A DNA stretch of 64,000 bases from the NCBI RefSeq assembly GCF_008386565.1, contig NZ_VUKA01000001.1, forward strand, positions 372,001-436,000, given 5' to 3'. Shown one piece after another: positions 1 through 11,875 of this stretch. The translations under genes and the position numbers were made by a program. The DNA comes from Teichococcus oryzae. Its GTDB lineage: Bacteria; Pseudomonadota; Alphaproteobacteria; Acetobacterales; Acetobacteraceae. The notes beneath the pieces are model-generated. The model searched no databases, was not told the DNA's origin, and worked only from the letters and a program-made list of their open reading frames with translations. The first letter of the stretch is position 1, and each line of letters opens with the position of its first letter.

Positions 1-314
1 ACGGTCGGCATCACCGACCACGCCCAGACCGCGCTGGGCGACGTGGTGTTCGTCGACCTGCCCGAGGCCGGCCGCGAGGTGGCGGCGGGCGAGGCGATCG
101 CCGTGGTCGAAAGCGTCAAGGCCGCGTCCGACGTCTACGCCCCGGTGGCTGGCACCATTGTCGAGAGCAACGGCGCGCTGGCCGACGACCCGTCCCTGGT
201 GAACGGCGCCGCCCAGTCAGATGGCTGGTTCTTCAGGATCGAGCTGTCGAACCCGGACGAGCTGGACGGGCTGATGGATGCCGCGGCCTACCAGGCCTTC
301 GTGGACAGCCAGTC

Positions 315-318
<4 letters not shown>
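1..318 (+). CDS. gcvH: Glycine cleavage system H protein, 5' truncated by window edge
   Basis: Lipoyl carrier protein of the glycine cleavage complex, which shuttles the aminomethyl group between the P, T and L proteins. The reading frame is open from base 1, so the true start lies outside the window; 105 residues are visible. The visible part begins with the family's VGITDHAQ segment, and the lipoyl-lysine motif ESVKA has its Lys codon at 118-120. The C-terminal GWFFRIEL and DAAAYQAFV segments are typical and the gene looks intact. The stop overlaps the gcvP start by 4 bp (GTGA), so the two are translationally coupled; gcvT is probably just upstream, outside the window. Confidence 0.96.
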
Positions 319-3215
<2,897 letters not shown>

Positions 3216-3305
3216 GCCGAAAGGGGAAGGGCGGTTCGGGCCGGCCTTCCCGCCAAGCCCCGGCGCGGTGTCCTTGCGGGGCGCCGCTTCCCTGCCGGCC
3301 GCTCG

Positions 3306-5015
3306 CTATTGCTGATTCAGCCGCCGGCCGGCCTCGGCGGTCGAGCTGCGCACCACATGCACCAGCTTCGACTGCAAGGCCCGCGTGCTGCCGGCCATGC
3401 GGCCCACTTCCCCCTGCACCGTCGCGGCCTGCTCGCCGGTTTCGGCGGCGATGCGCGAAACGTCGCCGATCAGCCGCGCCACATCCTGCACCGCCATGGC
3501 GGTCTGCTGCACGTTGCGGGCGATCTCCTGCGTCGCGGCGCTCTGGCTTTCCACATCGGCGCCGACACCGGCGGAAACCTGCTCCATCTCATGGACGCGC
3601 GCCGTGATGCCGGCCACCGCCTGCACCGTTTCCGCGGTGGCGCGCTCGATCCCGGTGATCTGGGTGGCGATCTCCTCCGTCGCGCGGGCGGTCTGGTTGG
3701 CGAGGTTCTTCACCTCGTTCGCCACCACGGCGAAGCCCTTGCCAGCTTCCCCGGCCCGCGCCGCCTCGATGGTGGCGTTCAGCGCCAGGAGGTTGGTCTG
3801 CTGCGCGATGCTGGCGATCAGGGAGGCGGCCTCCCCGATCCGCGTCACCTCGCTGCGCAGGTGCTCGATCGATTGCCGTGTGCGCTCGCTTTCCGCCACG
3901 GCGCTGCGGGTGATGCCGGTGGAGCGTTCCACGCGGCGCACGATCTCCTGGATGGAGCCGGTCAGCTGGTCGGTCGCGGCCGCGACGCCCTGCACGCTGG
4001 CCATCGCCTGCTCGGCGGCGGTGGTGACGCCCTGGGCGTTGCGGCTGACCGCCCCGGCCGACGCCGCCATGCTGCCGGCCTGCTGCGCCATGCCATCGCT
4101 CATGCTGGTGATCTGCTGCACCGCCTGGCTGGCCTCGTTCTCGACCTGGGCGGCCATGTCGCTCAGCGCCGCGATGCGCTCGGTGCCGGCGCTGCGCTCC
4201 TGCAACTCCCGCACCTCGGCGGAAAAGGCCAGGCTGGCCTTCATGCCGCGCAGAAAGGCACCGATGCGGCTCAGCTCCTGCACCGGAAGGTTCTCGATCT
4301 CGCTGCCCAGCTCTCCCCGCGCCACGGCCGCGAATTGCTCGTCCAGCCGGCGCAGCGAACGGTTCAGCGTCCGCCGGAGGGACACCAGGAAGACCAGCGC
4401 CGCAACCGTTGCCAGCGCCATTCCCGCCAGGAGCGGCTGCGCGTCACCGCTCCGCAGCAGCGCGAAGCTGCCCAGGCCGGTTGCCGAAAGCACCGCCGCG
4501 AAGCCCAGCCCGGCCCGGCCGAGCATGCTGTTCCACAGCCGCGACAGCCGCGCGGGAAGGGTGGTCCGCACCACCTGGCCGTCATGCAGGCGCAGGCTGC
4601 GCAACGTGCCTTCCCGCAATCCGCGATAGGTCTTCTCGGCTTCCGCCACCTGTGCCCGGCCGGGACGGGAGCGGATGGAGATCAGCCCGGTGATGCGGCC
4701 ATTCTCCATTGCCGGCGTGACATTGGCGCGCACCCAGTAGAAATCCCCGGCCTTGGTGCGGTTCTTGACGAAGCCCTCCCATGGCCGGCCGGCCTTCACC
4801 GTGGCCCAGAGGTCGGCGAAGGCCATCTTCGGCATGTGCGGGTGCCGCACCAGATTGTGCGGCGCGCCGATCAACTCCTCCCGCGAGAAGCCGCTGATCC
4901 GGATGAAGGCGTCGTTGACGAAGGTGATGCGGCCGCCGGTATCGGTTCGCGACACCAGCACCTCATCGTCCCGGAGATGGATTTCGCGATCAGTGATGGG
5001 GCCGTTGTCACGCAT
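3306..5015 (-). CDS. PAS-domain methyl-accepting chemotaxis protein (Aer-like)
   Basis: Membrane-anchored chemotaxis transducer of the Aer type, which senses redox or energy state and signals through CheA/CheW. The N-terminal PAS domain (roughly residues 15-115) has the Aer hallmarks [26 protein letters not shown] and [10 protein letters not shown]. Two close hydrophobic stretches follow (roughly 170-215), then a HAMP-like linker. The signalling hairpin tip is [26 protein letters not shown], a very strong MCP signature cut here to its core [15 protein letters not shown]. No periplasmic ligand domain is present, as expected for Aer. A start 14 codons further upstream (5057) is open, but MRDNGPIT at 5015 matches the family N-terminus. 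No other che genes are nearby, so it is an orphan transducer. Confidence 0.9.
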   Translation of the reverse strand: MRDNGPITDREIHLRDDEVLVSRTDTGGRITFVNDAFIRISGFSREELIGAPHNLVRHPHMPKMAFADLWATVKAGRPWEGFVKNRTKAGDFYWVRANVTPAMENGRITGLISIRSRPGRAQVAEAEKTYRGLREGTLRSLRLHDGQVVRTTLPARLSRLWNSMLGRAGLGFAAVLSATGLGSFALLRSGDAQPLLAGMALATVAALVFLVSLRRTLNRSLRRLDEQFAAVARGELGSEIENLPVQELSRIGAFLRGMKASLAFSAEVRELQERSAGTERIAALSDMAAQVENEASQAVQQITSMSDGMAQQAGSMAASAGAVSRNAQGVTTAAEQAMASVQGVAAATDQLTGSIQEIVRRVERSTGITRSAVAESERTRQSIEHLRSEVTRIGEAASLIASIAQQTNLLALNATIEAARAGEAGKGFAVVANEVKNLANQTARATEEIATQITGIERATAETVQAVAGITARVHEMEQVSAGVGADVESQSAATQEIARNVQQTAMAVQDVARLIGDVSRIAAETGEQAATVQGEVGRMAGSTRALQSKLVHVVRSSTAEAGRRLNQQ

Positions 5016-5097
5016 CTTGCACTGCCAGTCCGGGTGAGGCGCGCACAGTGCCGGCAACTGGCTGAAGAAAGCATGAAAGCAGTGCCCCGCCCGCCGT

Positions 5098-6102
5098 TCA
5101 GGCCTCCAGCGCCAGCACCGCGAAGCTGGCCAGCCAGTGCTCGCCCATGTAGTCGCCGGCCACGTGCTCCAGGCTGGCCTCCAGGTGCAGGGCGGCGACG
5201 CGCCGCATCAGCCCGCCGCGCGGGTCCTCCGCCGGCAGGGCTGCGGCCAGGGCGCGCCAGCACCAGGCGCGGCTGAGGTTCAGCCCGTCCAGATGCGCGA
5301 TCTTGCCGTCGCCGCGGTCGCTGACGATGGCCGGGCGGAACAGGGTGGTGGGCTGCGCCGTGGCGATGCGCGGCAGGAAGCTCTCGAACCACGGCCGGAA
5401 CTGCGCGGCGGGCAGCAGGCGGCGCATGGCCTCCGCCTCGATCAGCGCGGGGGACAGGAAATCGTCGCCGCCCGGCTCACCCCAGGCGGGGCAGTCCTGA
5501 TCCTCGCCATACCAGCGGAGCGCGGTGCTGCGCAGCAGGTGCAGGAAGGCCTCATCCCCCGCCGCCTCGGCGTGGTCGGCGGCGAGGCGCAGGGCGAAGG
5601 CGGTGTTGAAATGGGTGCCGACGCGGACCGGATAGGTGGCCTTGGGCAGAAAGGCGCGGAAGCGGTCGGCGATGGTCAGGGTCAGCGGTTGCAGGGTCTC
5701 GGCCCAGGGCGAATCGGCATGGGCGGAAAGCTCGGCGGCCAGCTTCAGCAGCCAGGCCCAGCCATAGGGCCGCTCGAAGCCGCGCGCCGAGGGGTGGTCG
5801 AAATAGGCGCGCTCCTCCTCGATGGCGCCGGCGGTGAGGCGGCGGTCGAACAGGGCGCGGATCGCCGCCGCTTCGGGGATGTCCGGGTAGCGCCGCAGCA
5901 GATGCGCCAGCATCCAGTAGCCATGCACGCAGGAATGCCAGTCCAGGCTGCCGAAGAACACGGGGTGCAGCGCGGCCGGGGTGCGCGCATCCTCCGGCCC
6001 GGCCAGGCCATGGGTCAGCTTGTTGGGGTATTCGCGCTCAACATGGCCCAGCGCGATGGCGGCGAAGCGGCTGGCCAGGGCCTCGGTCAGGGTGGCGGTC
6101 AT
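5098..6102 (-). CDS. DUF2891 family protein
   Basis: Conserved cytosolic protein of about 334 residues without an established role, recognised from the DUF2891 pattern: an N-terminal helix ending [10 protein letters not shown], then [21 protein letters not shown], and a C-terminal block with ALALEA. It is rich in Trp and His and probably an alpha/alpha toroid fold; that fold is an inference. The start at 6102 is preceded by GAGG about 8 bases upstream; an upstream in-frame ATG at 6192 would add 30 unconserved residues. It is divergent from the NUDIX gene and follows the chemoreceptor on the same strand with an 82-bp gap. No signal peptide was seen. Confidence 0.85.
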   Translation of the reverse strand: MTATLTEALASRFAAIALGHVEREYPNKLTHGLAGPEDARTPAALHPVFFGSLDWHSCVHGYWMLAHLLRRYPDIPEAAAIRALFDRRLTAGAIEEERAYFDHPSARGFERPYGWAWLLKLAAELSAHADSPWAETLQPLTLTIADRFRAFLPKATYPVRVGTHFNTAFALRLAADHAEAAGDEAFLHLLRSTALRWYGEDQDCPAWGEPGGDDFLSPALIEAEAMRRLLPAAQFRPWFESFLPRIATAQPTTLFRPAIVSDRGDGKIAHLDGLNLSRAWCWRALAAALPAEDPRGGLMRRVAALHLEASLEHVAGDYMGEHWLASFAVLALEA

Positions 6103-6227
6103 GGCGTCATCCTCGGTGCGGTTGGCGGGGAAGGGTGTAGGCCGCTGCGGGCGGGCTGATAAGGCCCGGAGCGGCGCGGGCGCGATTGTCATGCTGCCGC
6201 GATGGACGATGCGGCGGCGGGCGCCCC

Positions 6228-6842
6228 ATGCTGGGCCGCATGAAGGACTCGCCCCCCGATCTCGCTCCCGATCCTGTTCCCTGGGCCGTGCTGTCGAGCC
6301 GCACCGCGCTGCGCGACCGTTGGATCCATGTGACCGCCGATGCCTGCCGCGACGCGCGCGGCAACATCCTCGACCCGTTCTACACCCTGTCCTATCCGGA
6401 CTGGGTCAATGTGGTGGCCATCACGCCGCGGGATGAGCTGGTGCTGGTCCGGCAATACCGCCATGGCGCGCGGCGGCGGACGCTGGAACTGCCCGCCGGC
6501 GCGGTGGACCCGGGGGAAACCGACCTCGCCGCCGCGGCCATGCGCGAATTGCGGGAAGAAACCGGCTTCGTGGCGCCGGCGCCCCGCCTCACCTCCAGCC
6601 TGTTCCCCAACACCGCCACGCATCGCAACCGCACCCACACCGTGCTGGCGCTGGACGCCGAATGCCGGGCCGAAACGGCGCATGAGGCGGGGGAGGACAT
6701 TTCGGTGGAACTGTGGCCGCTGGACCAGGTGCTGCGCGGGTTGCCCGAGGGCCTGCTGGCGCAGTCCATGCACGTTTCCGGCCTGTTGATCGCGCTGCGG
6801 GCCGCAGGCCGGCTCGACTTCAGCCTTTCGCCGCGGCGCTGA
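6228..6842 (+). CDS. NUDIX hydrolase (ADP-ribose pyrophosphatase-like)
   Basis: Hydrolase of nucleoside diphosphates linked to another moiety, about 204 residues, of the ADP-ribose/ADP-sugar pyrophosphatase size class. The Nudix box is clear: GAVDPGE, then RELREETGF. The spacer between the first Glu and the Arg is 8 residues rather than 7, so the loop is one residue longer than consensus. A preceding VRQYRHGARR segment and LELPAGAV fit the ADP-ribose branch. The start at the ATG of MLGRMKDS is preferred, although an earlier ATG exists at 6186. Its 3' end overlaps the 3' end of the convergent topoisomerase gene by 23 bp. The substrate cannot be fixed from sequence alone. Confidence 0.88.
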   Translation: MLGRMKDSPPDLAPDPVPWAVLSSRTALRDRWIHVTADACRDARGNILDPFYTLSYPDWVNVVAITPRDELVLVRQYRHGARRRTLELPAGAVDPGETDLAAAAMRELREETGFVAPAPRLTSSLFPNTATHRNRTHTVLALDAECRAETAHEAGEDISVELWPLDQVLRGLPEGLLAQSMHVSGLLIALRAAGRLDFSLSPRR

Positions 6843-7929
6843 GGCGGCGGCGGAGAAAGGCCAGCACGGCCGCTTCCTCCGGCTTCAGGGCGGGCAGGTC
6901 GTCGCGCAGCTCCGCCTCGACCTCGCGCTTCACCTGCAGGGCCAGCTCGCCGCTGAGATAGCTGTCCAGAACCTCGGGATGGACATAGCATTGGCGGCAG
7001 ATGGTGGGCGTGTTGCCGAGGCGGGCGGCGGCCTGCTCGATCGCCGCCTTCAGGTTGCGCTTCGCCGCCGCCTGGCTGTCGAAGCGCTCGAATTCGGACA
7101 AGGCCAGGGCCGCCAGCACCGTGCCGGCCCAGGTGCGGAAATCCTTGGCGGTGATGTCCTCGCCCGTGATCTCCCGCAGATAGTCGTTGACGTCGGATGA
7201 ATCGATGCTGTGGCGCTCGCCTTCCTCGTCCAGGTACTGGAACAGGTCCTGGCCGGGCAGGTCCTGGCAGGCGCGCACCACCTTGGCCACCCGCCGGTCC
7301 TGGATGGACAGGCGCCATTCCTTGCCGCTCTTGCCACGGAAGTTGAAGCGCAGCGTCTGCCCCTTCACCGCGACATGCCCGTCCCGCAGCGTGGTCAGGC
7401 CGTAGGATTTGTTGGCCTGGGCGTAGTCGTCATTGCCGACGCGGATCAGGGTGGTGTCCAGAAGGTGGACCACGGTGGCCAGGACCTTCTCGCGGCCCAG
7501 CCCGCGCGCCGCCATGTCCTCCCGCACCCGGGCACGGATCGCCGGCAGGGCGCGGGCGAAGCGCATCACGTGATGGTACTTGTTGGCATCGCGGTGGCTG
7601 CGCCAGTCGGGATGGTACCGGTACTGCTTGCGGCCCCGGGCATCGCGCCCTGTGGCCTGGATGTGGCCGTTCTCGAAAGGGCAGATCCAGACATCGCGAT
7701 AGGCGGGAGGAATGGCGAGCTTGTTCAGCCGCTCGATCCGCTTGCGGTCCCGGATCGGCTCGCCGGCGGGATCGCGGTAGGACCAGCCCTTGCCGCTGCG
7801 GCGGCGGGTGATGCCCGGCCGGGTGTCCGAGACATAGCGCAGGCCGGCCGCCCTGGCTTCGGCGATCGCCTCCACCGGCGGGGCGGAGCGGGGCGGCGTC
7901 TCGGCCCGCGCGGGCATTTCGGTCAACAT
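6820..7929 (-). CDS. DNA topoisomerase IB (poxvirus-type)
   Basis: Type IB topoisomerase that relaxes supercoils by transient 3'-phosphotyrosyl cleavage. About 369 residues, the usual length for bacterial TopIB. The N-terminal part has GKGWSYRDPAGEPIRD and LAIPPAYRDVWIC. The catalytic core contains RVGNDDYAQANKSYGLTTL, KDFRTWAGTVLAA, and the active-site Tyr in CRQCYVHPEVLD (Tyr near residue 315; the family is usually CRKCYVHP). The start at 7929 gives MLTEMPARAE; a second Met four codons in is possible. It lies 47 bp downstream of the membrane acyltransferase on the same strand and may be co-transcribed. Its terminal 23 bp are antisense to the end of the NUDIX gene. Confidence 0.93.
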   Translation of the reverse strand: MLTEMPARAETPPRSAPPVEAIAEARAAGLRYVSDTRPGITRRRSGKGWSYRDPAGEPIRDRKRIERLNKLAIPPAYRDVWICPFENGHIQATGRDARGRKQYRYHPDWRSHRDANKYHHVMRFARALPAIRARVREDMAARGLGREKVLATVVHLLDTTLIRVGNDDYAQANKSYGLTTLRDGHVAVKGQTLRFNFRGKSGKEWRLSIQDRRVAKVVRACQDLPGQDLFQYLDEEGERHSIDSSDVNDYLREITGEDITAKDFRTWAGTVLAALALSEFERFDSQAAAKRNLKAAIEQAAARLGNTPTICRQCYVHPEVLDSYLSGELALQVKREVEAELRDDLPALKPEEAAVLAFLRRRLSAAAKG

Positions 7930-7976
7930 CGCCTTGCATTCCCCGGTGGCTGCGGAACTGGAACCGGGAAAACGCT

Positions 7977-9212
7977 TCAGGGCGGCAGGGGATGCTGGCT
8001 GTGATGCTGCCCTGGATGCTGGCTGACGGTCCGGCCCTGATGCAGCCTCGCCGCCCGCTGCCGGGGCGGCACGCCGTTGAACAGCATCAGCAGCAGCGGA
8101 TGCCGCCGGATCACGAGATGCACCCCCAGCGACAGAAGCAGGCTGCCGATGGTGAGCAGGGTGAACTGCACCAGCGCCGGCAGGCCGGTGTCCCGCAGCA
8201 GCAGCACGCCGAAAACAATGAACACCTGGTGGAACAGGTAGATGGTGAAAGCCCCATCCACCGCGCCGCGCGTGAGCGGCGTTTCCCAGTCCAGCCACTT
8301 CCGCATCGCCGACATCAGCACATGCGACATCATGATGCCGACCAGAGGCATCAGGAAATACTTCATGGCGCGGGGCAGATCCTGGTCCTGCGACTGCACC
8401 AGGCACAGCGTGACGGCCAGGGCGAAGGCCAGCACCCAGCTTGGCCAGTGGATGGTGGTGAAGCGTTGCAGCCATTGCGGGTAGCAGGCCAGCAGGGCAC
8501 CGAACAGGAAGGCGGGCGCATGGCCGGCGGTGCGGGCCAGAACCAGCATCCCGTAGGCGGTGCTGTTGATGTCGAGCACCACGAACGCCATCACCGCGCC
8601 CAGGGAGGCGCAGCCGGCGATCGGCAGCAGCAGCCAGTAGCCCAGCCTGAAACGGCCGGCGAAGGCTTCCGCCCCCTCGATCACGCGCCGCGCCCGGACA
8701 TGGTCGATGAAGCGCCAGGCCAGCGCCAGGAGCGAGCAATAGATCAGCAGGTCGAACAGGAACCACAGATGCGCGACCCATGGCTCCCCGGGCACCGAGA
8801 AAAGGGCCCAGAAGGCCTCACCCACGCCCTCGGCGCCGGCGGCGCCGCCGCGATCCAGCGCCATGGCCAGCATCATCAGCGGATTGAGCAGAAGCGCCGC
8901 GGTGATCATCGGCACGCCGATGCGCAGCATGCGGTTGCGCCACCAGGGCAGGGCGCCCTTCCGGCGCAGCAGCAGGGCGGCGAAGAAGCCGGCGATGAGA
9001 AAGAAGGCGGGCATGCGGAAGGTGTGGCTGAACTGCGACGCCCAGCTCAGGAGAACGGATTTTTCGTTTTCCGAAACGACCATCCAGCCATGGAGGACCG
9101 AATACGCAAGCGCCGCATGGTAAGGCACGCCCAGCAGCATCAGAAACGCGCGCAAATTGTCGAGGTAATGCAGCCTGCCCACTGTCCAAGCTGTTTTGTC
9201 TGTCGGGGCCAT
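7977..9212 (-). CDS. Acyltransferase family membrane protein (OpgC/acyltransferase 3-like)
   Basis: Integral inner-membrane O-acyltransferase of the acyltransferase-3 superfamily, which modifies envelope glycans or similar acceptors. The N-terminus LHYLDNLRAFLMLLGVPYHAAL, read in two pieces (LHYLDNLRAF and VPYHAA), carries the family's Asp-Arg and first His. The next helices contain FRMPAFFLIAGFFAALLL, and several further hydrophobic segments follow, about ten in all. OpgC-like features include a long middle cytoplasmic loop and IYLFHQVFIVFG near the end. The start at 9212 (MAPTDKTAW) places the conserved block about 12 residues in; earlier starts at 9269 and 9296 are open and cannot be excluded. 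No opg genes are nearby, so the acceptor is unknown. Confidence 0.8.
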   Translation of the reverse strand: MAPTDKTAWTVGRLHYLDNLRAFLMLLGVPYHAALAYSVLHGWMVVSENEKSVLLSWASQFSHTFRMPAFFLIAGFFAALLLRRKGALPWWRNRMLRIGVPMITAALLLNPLMMLAMALDRGGAAGAEGVGEAFWALFSVPGEPWVAHLWFLFDLLIYCSLLALAWRFIDHVRARRVIEGAEAFAGRFRLGYWLLLPIAGCASLGAVMAFVVLDINSTAYGMLVLARTAGHAPAFLFGALLACYPQWLQRFTTIHWPSWVLAFALAVTLCLVQSQDQDLPRAMKYFLMPLVGIMMSHVLMSAMRKWLDWETPLTRGAVDGAFTIYLFHQVFIVFGVLLLRDTGLPALVQFTLLTIGSLLLSLGVHLVIRRHPLLLMLFNGVPPRQRAARLHQGRTVSQHPGQHHSQHPLPP

Positions 9213-9360
9213 AGTCGAGATTATCCATGCGGTTCCCAGTGGGAGTTCTTTCGGCCTGGAAGGCTTCATCAGCAACCCGATAGAACAATTTGTCACGTGA
9301 AAGTCAGTCGGCCCTTTTCGTTACTGCCGTGGCCGCGCTTGGGCGGAAGGAAGCCATGCC

Positions 9361-9681
9361 ATGACCTATGACGAGTTCTGGGGCCGCTACCTTCGGGCGC
9401 ATAGCAGGCCCTCGACCCGGCTGCTGCATTTCGCCGGCAGCCTGCTGGCGCTGGCCCTGCTGCTGGCGGGGCTGTTGACGCTGGACTGGCGGCTGCTGGT
9501 ACTGGCGCCCGTGGTCGGCTACGGCTTCGCCTGGGCGGCGCATCTGGGGCTGGAAGGCAACCGGCCGGAAACCTTTGGCCACCCGCTCTGGTCGCTGGTC
9601 AGCGATTTCCGCATGCTGGGCCTGTGGCTGAGCGGGCGGCTGCCAGCGCATCTGGCGCGGCATGGCGTCGGGCGCGGCTGA
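9361..9681 (+). CDS. Mpo1-like / DUF962 membrane protein
   Basis: Small membrane protein of 106 residues from the DUF962 (YGL010w/Mpo1) family. The yeast member is a dioxygenase acting in fatty-acid alpha-oxidation; bacterial roles are less defined. The N-terminal YDEFWGRYLRAHSRPSTRLLHFAGS is typical, with LLHFAG as its most telling part. Two hydrophobic helices span roughly residues 23-60. The conserved HLGLEGNRPETFGHP block carries the His and Asn that bind iron in the family. The ATG at 9361 is well placed. It is divergent from the acyltransferase and 70 bp upstream of rnhB on the same strand. Confidence 0.86.
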   Translation: MTYDEFWGRYLRAHSRPSTRLLHFAGSLLALALLLAGLLTLDWRLLVLAPVVGYGFAWAAHLGLEGNRPETFGHPLWSLVSDFRMLGLWLSGRLPAHLARHGVGRG

Positions 9682-9751
9682 GCACCTTGCCGGCAGGCCA
9701 CGCGACCGCTTATGGCGCTGTGCGATGAACCGAGCCCGGAGCGGAGCCTGA

Positions 9752-10369
9752 ATGCCGGATTACGCGCTGGAGCGCCAGGCCGGCGGCCGTGTCGCGGGGG
9801 TGGACGAGGCCGGGCGCGGCCCCCTGGCCGGGCCGGTCATGGCGGCGGCGGTGCTGTTCCATGCCGAGCCGCCGAACACCCTCGCCGCCCTGCTGGACGA
9901 CAGCAAGAAGCTGGATGCCGCGAAGCGGGAAGCGGCCTTTGGCGTGCTGATGGCGGCCGCGCGCGCGGGGGTGCTGGATTACGCCCTCGGCGCCGCCAGC
10001 ACCGCCGAGATCGGCCGGCTGAACATCCTGCGCGCCACCCATCTGGCGATGTGCCGCGCCGTGGCGCGGCTGCGCACCGCGCCGGAGGTGGTGCTGGTGG
10101 ATGGCAACATGCCGCCGCCGCTGGATTGCGCCGTGCGCTGCGTGGTGGGCGGCGACGGGCTGAGCCTGTCCATCGCCGCCGCCTCGATCCTCGCCAAGGT
10201 GACGCGGGACCGCGCCATGACGCGGCTGGACGGGCGCTGGCCCGGCTATGGCTTCGCCCGCCATGCGGGCTATGCCACGGCGGCGCACCGGGCCGCGCTG
10301 CAGAAGCTGGGGCCATGCCCGCATCACCGGCGCGGCTTCGCGCCGGTGGACCAGCTGGTGCTGCTGTAG
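9752..10369 (+). CDS. rnhB: Ribonuclease HII
   Basis: Endonuclease that removes misincorporated ribonucleotides and RNA-DNA hybrids. 205 residues, normal for the family. The N-terminal [16 protein letters not shown] gives the first catalytic Asp-Glu pair. [12 protein letters not shown] follows, then VVLVDGN with the third acidic residue and [14 protein letters not shown] with the fourth. The C-terminal [18 protein letters not shown] block is also standard. The ATG start gives [16 protein letters not shown]. It is followed by about 100 bp of non-coding sequence and then a tRNA on the opposite strand. Confidence 0.95.
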   Translation: MPDYALERQAGGRVAGVDEAGRGPLAGPVMAAAVLFHAEPPNTLAALLDDSKKLDAAKREAAFGVLMAAARAGVLDYALGAASTAEIGRLNILRATHLAMCRAVARLRTAPEVVLVDGNMPPPLDCAVRCVVGGDGLSLSIAAASILAKVTRDRAMTRLDGRWPGYGFARHAGYATAAHRAALQKLGPCPHHRRGFAPVDQLVLL

Positions 10370-10470
10370 GGCAGCCAAACGCGCCGCATACGGCAAATCG
10401 GGACGATGGGAAGGAAACCATTCCTCCGGCCACGCGATCAGGCCAGGGAGGAGGGAGAGCATTGCCGGGA

Positions 10471-10545
10471 TGGTGGGCGCGACAGGGATTGAACCTGTGA
10501 CCTTCCCCGTGTCAGGGGGACGCTCTCCCGCTGAGCTACGCGCCC
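10471..10545 (-). tRNA. tRNA-Val (anticodon GAC)
   Basis: On the minus strand the sequence folds into a full cloverleaf. The acceptor stem is GGGCGCG/CGCGCCC. The D arm is GCTC..GAGC. The anticodon stem TCCCC/GGGGA holds the loop CTGACAC (anticodon GAC, reading GUC/GUU). The T arm is ACAGG-TTCAATC-CCTGT, with discriminator A. The 3' CCA is encoded (10471-10473). Without CCA the gene is 72 nt (10474-10545). Confidence 0.97.
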
Positions 10546-10677
10546 ATCCGGTCGGGCCGGCTCTCTATCGCGCCGGCGCGGCGGGGGCAAGGGGTGGCGT
10601 GACGGTGCAGCCGAAAAAGGCCGAGCCCCGCCGAAATCGTGACAGCGGCGCGCCGCTGTGGCTTCATTCGAGGAACA

Positions 10678-11556
10678 ATGGACCTTCCGATGCCGCGCCA
10701 TGCCGAGCTGCCACAGCCCGGCCCCTATCAGCTTCACCGTCCCGCCTATCAACGGGCGCCGCTGGTCTTCGCCTCGCCCCATTCGGGGCGGGACTATCCG
10801 GCCGCCTTTCTGGCGGAGTCGCGGCTCGATGCCCTGGCAGTGCGCCGCTCGGAGGACAGCTTCGTCGATGAGATCTATGCGGCCGCCCCGACGCTCGGCG
10901 CGCCGCTGCTGGCGGCGACCTTTCCGCGTGTCTACTGCGATGCCAACCGAGAGCCCTGGGAACTGGACCCGGCGATGTTCGATGGGCCGCTGCCGGCCTG
11001 GGTGAACAGCGCCAGCCCCCGGGTGGGCGCCGGCCTCGGCACCATTGCCCGCGTCGTCGCCAGCGGCGAGCCGGTCTACCGGCGCCGCATTCCCTTTCGC
11101 GAGGCGGAGGACCGGGTGCAGCGCTGCTGGCAGCCCTACCACGCCGCGCTGGGATCGCTGATCGCGGAAACCAAGGCCGAATTCGGCTGCTGCCTGGTGA
11201 TCGACTGCCATTCCATGCCCGCCCATCCGGGCCAGCCAGGCGGCTCGCCGGACATGGTGCTGGGCGACGCCCATGGCACAGCCTGCGCCCCACGCGCCGT
11301 GCGCCGGGTCGAGGAGCAGCTCTGGTCCATGGGCTACCGGGTGCGGCGCAACGATCCCTATGCCGGCGGCTACGTCACCCGCCATTACGGCCGCCCGCGG
11401 GAAGCCGTGCATGTGCTGCAGATCGAGATGGCCCGCTCGCTCTACATGAACGAGGCCAGCATCGAGCGGCTGCCGCGCATGGCGACACTGCAGCGGGATG
11501 TCACCGCCATGATCGCGGCGCTGATGGCGATGGACTGGGATTTCCTGCGTGGCTGA
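10678..11556 (+). CDS. N-formylglutamate amidohydrolase family protein
   Basis: Metal-dependent amidohydrolase of the FGase (HutG) family, which classically releases formate from N-formylglutamate at the end of one histidine-degradation route. The visible motifs are FASPHSGRDYP (metal His and Ser), RRSEDSFVDE, ANREPWELD, VIDCHSMPAHP and the C-terminal QIEMARSLYMNE. 292 residues. The ATG at 10678 has GAGGA five bases upstream; an in-frame start at 10639 lacks this. No hut genes are nearby, so the physiological substrate may differ. The small-RNA region lies downstream on the opposite strand. Confidence 0.88.
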   Translation: MDLPMPRHAELPQPGPYQLHRPAYQRAPLVFASPHSGRDYPAAFLAESRLDALAVRRSEDSFVDEIYAAAPTLGAPLLAATFPRVYCDANREPWELDPAMFDGPLPAWVNSASPRVGAGLGTIARVVASGEPVYRRRIPFREAEDRVQRCWQPYHAALGSLIAETKAEFGCCLVIDCHSMPAHPGQPGGSPDMVLGDAHGTACAPRAVRRVEEQLWSMGYRVRRNDPYAGGYVTRHYGRPREAVHVLQIEMARSLYMNEASIERLPRMATLQRDVTAMIAALMAMDWDFLRG

Positions 11557-11598
11557 ACGGTGCCGCCGCTGCGCCTCCCCTTTTGCCAGGCGAGAGGC

Positions 11599-11626
11599 AA
11601 AAAAAAGGCGATGCCGAAGCATCGCC
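11599..11626 (-). terminator. Strong intrinsic terminator, minus strand
   Basis: On the minus strand this reads GGCGATGC-TTCG-GCATCGCC followed by eight T: a perfect 8-bp stem, a UUCG tetraloop and a U8 tract. It is the best intrinsic terminator in the window. No minus-strand protein gene ends just upstream of it; the nearest, ahpD, has its own terminator at 11815-11841. This implies a separate short transcript. Confidence 0.85.
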
Positions 11627-11800
11627 GAGTTTAGGGAGGAAACGTCCAAGAAAGACAGCCGCACAGCGTACTGTGCTGCTGTGAGGAGATAGATAGGTCC
11701 GAGGTCGTTCGTGCGCAAGTGTCTTTTTGCGCTGCGAAAGGCCATATGCATGCAAACGAGTTATGGGCCCATGCCGGTGTCGCATGGCTTGGCCGGAAGC
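11599..11800 (-). ncRNA. Candidate small RNA between the FGase gene and ahpD
   Basis: This is an inference from architecture. A stretch of about 170-200 nt on the minus strand lies between the ahpD terminator and the UUCG/U8 terminator. No open frame both starts and stops inside it: two frames run through the terminator, and the frame that stops at 11631 has no ATG within the interval. Near its 3' end it carries two pyrimidine motifs complementary to Shine-Dalgarno sequences, TTTCCTCCCTAA (around 11631-11642) and TATCTCCTCAC (around 11681-11691). A local inverted repeat, CACAG...CTGTG, lies around 11660-11685. The 5' end is not defined. No known RNA family was recognised. Confidence 0.45.
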
Positions 11801-11814
11801 GTTGTGCCACAACG

Positions 11815-11841
11815 AAAAAAGCCCCGCGCGGGGCGGGGCTT
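11815..11841 (-). terminator. Intrinsic terminator downstream of ahpD
   Basis: On the minus strand AAGCCCCG...CGGGGCTT (8-bp stem, 7-nt loop) is followed by a run of T. It sits about 35 bp past the ahpD stop and fits as the end of the ahpC-ahpD transcript. Confidence 0.75.
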
Positions 11842-11875
11842 CGATGGGGCGGAACCCCGGCGTCGGAGCGCGAAC

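Noticed and set aside
7992-9371. A 459-codon plus-strand frame opposite the membrane acyltransferase
   Set aside because: His/Gln/Gly-rich with no recognisable domain, and it mirrors the multi-helix acyltransferase.
10438-11751. A minus-strand frame of 437 codons antisense to the FGase gene, passing through the tRNA
   Set aside because: It runs through the tRNA and the strong terminator and is antisense to a motif-rich FGase family gene.
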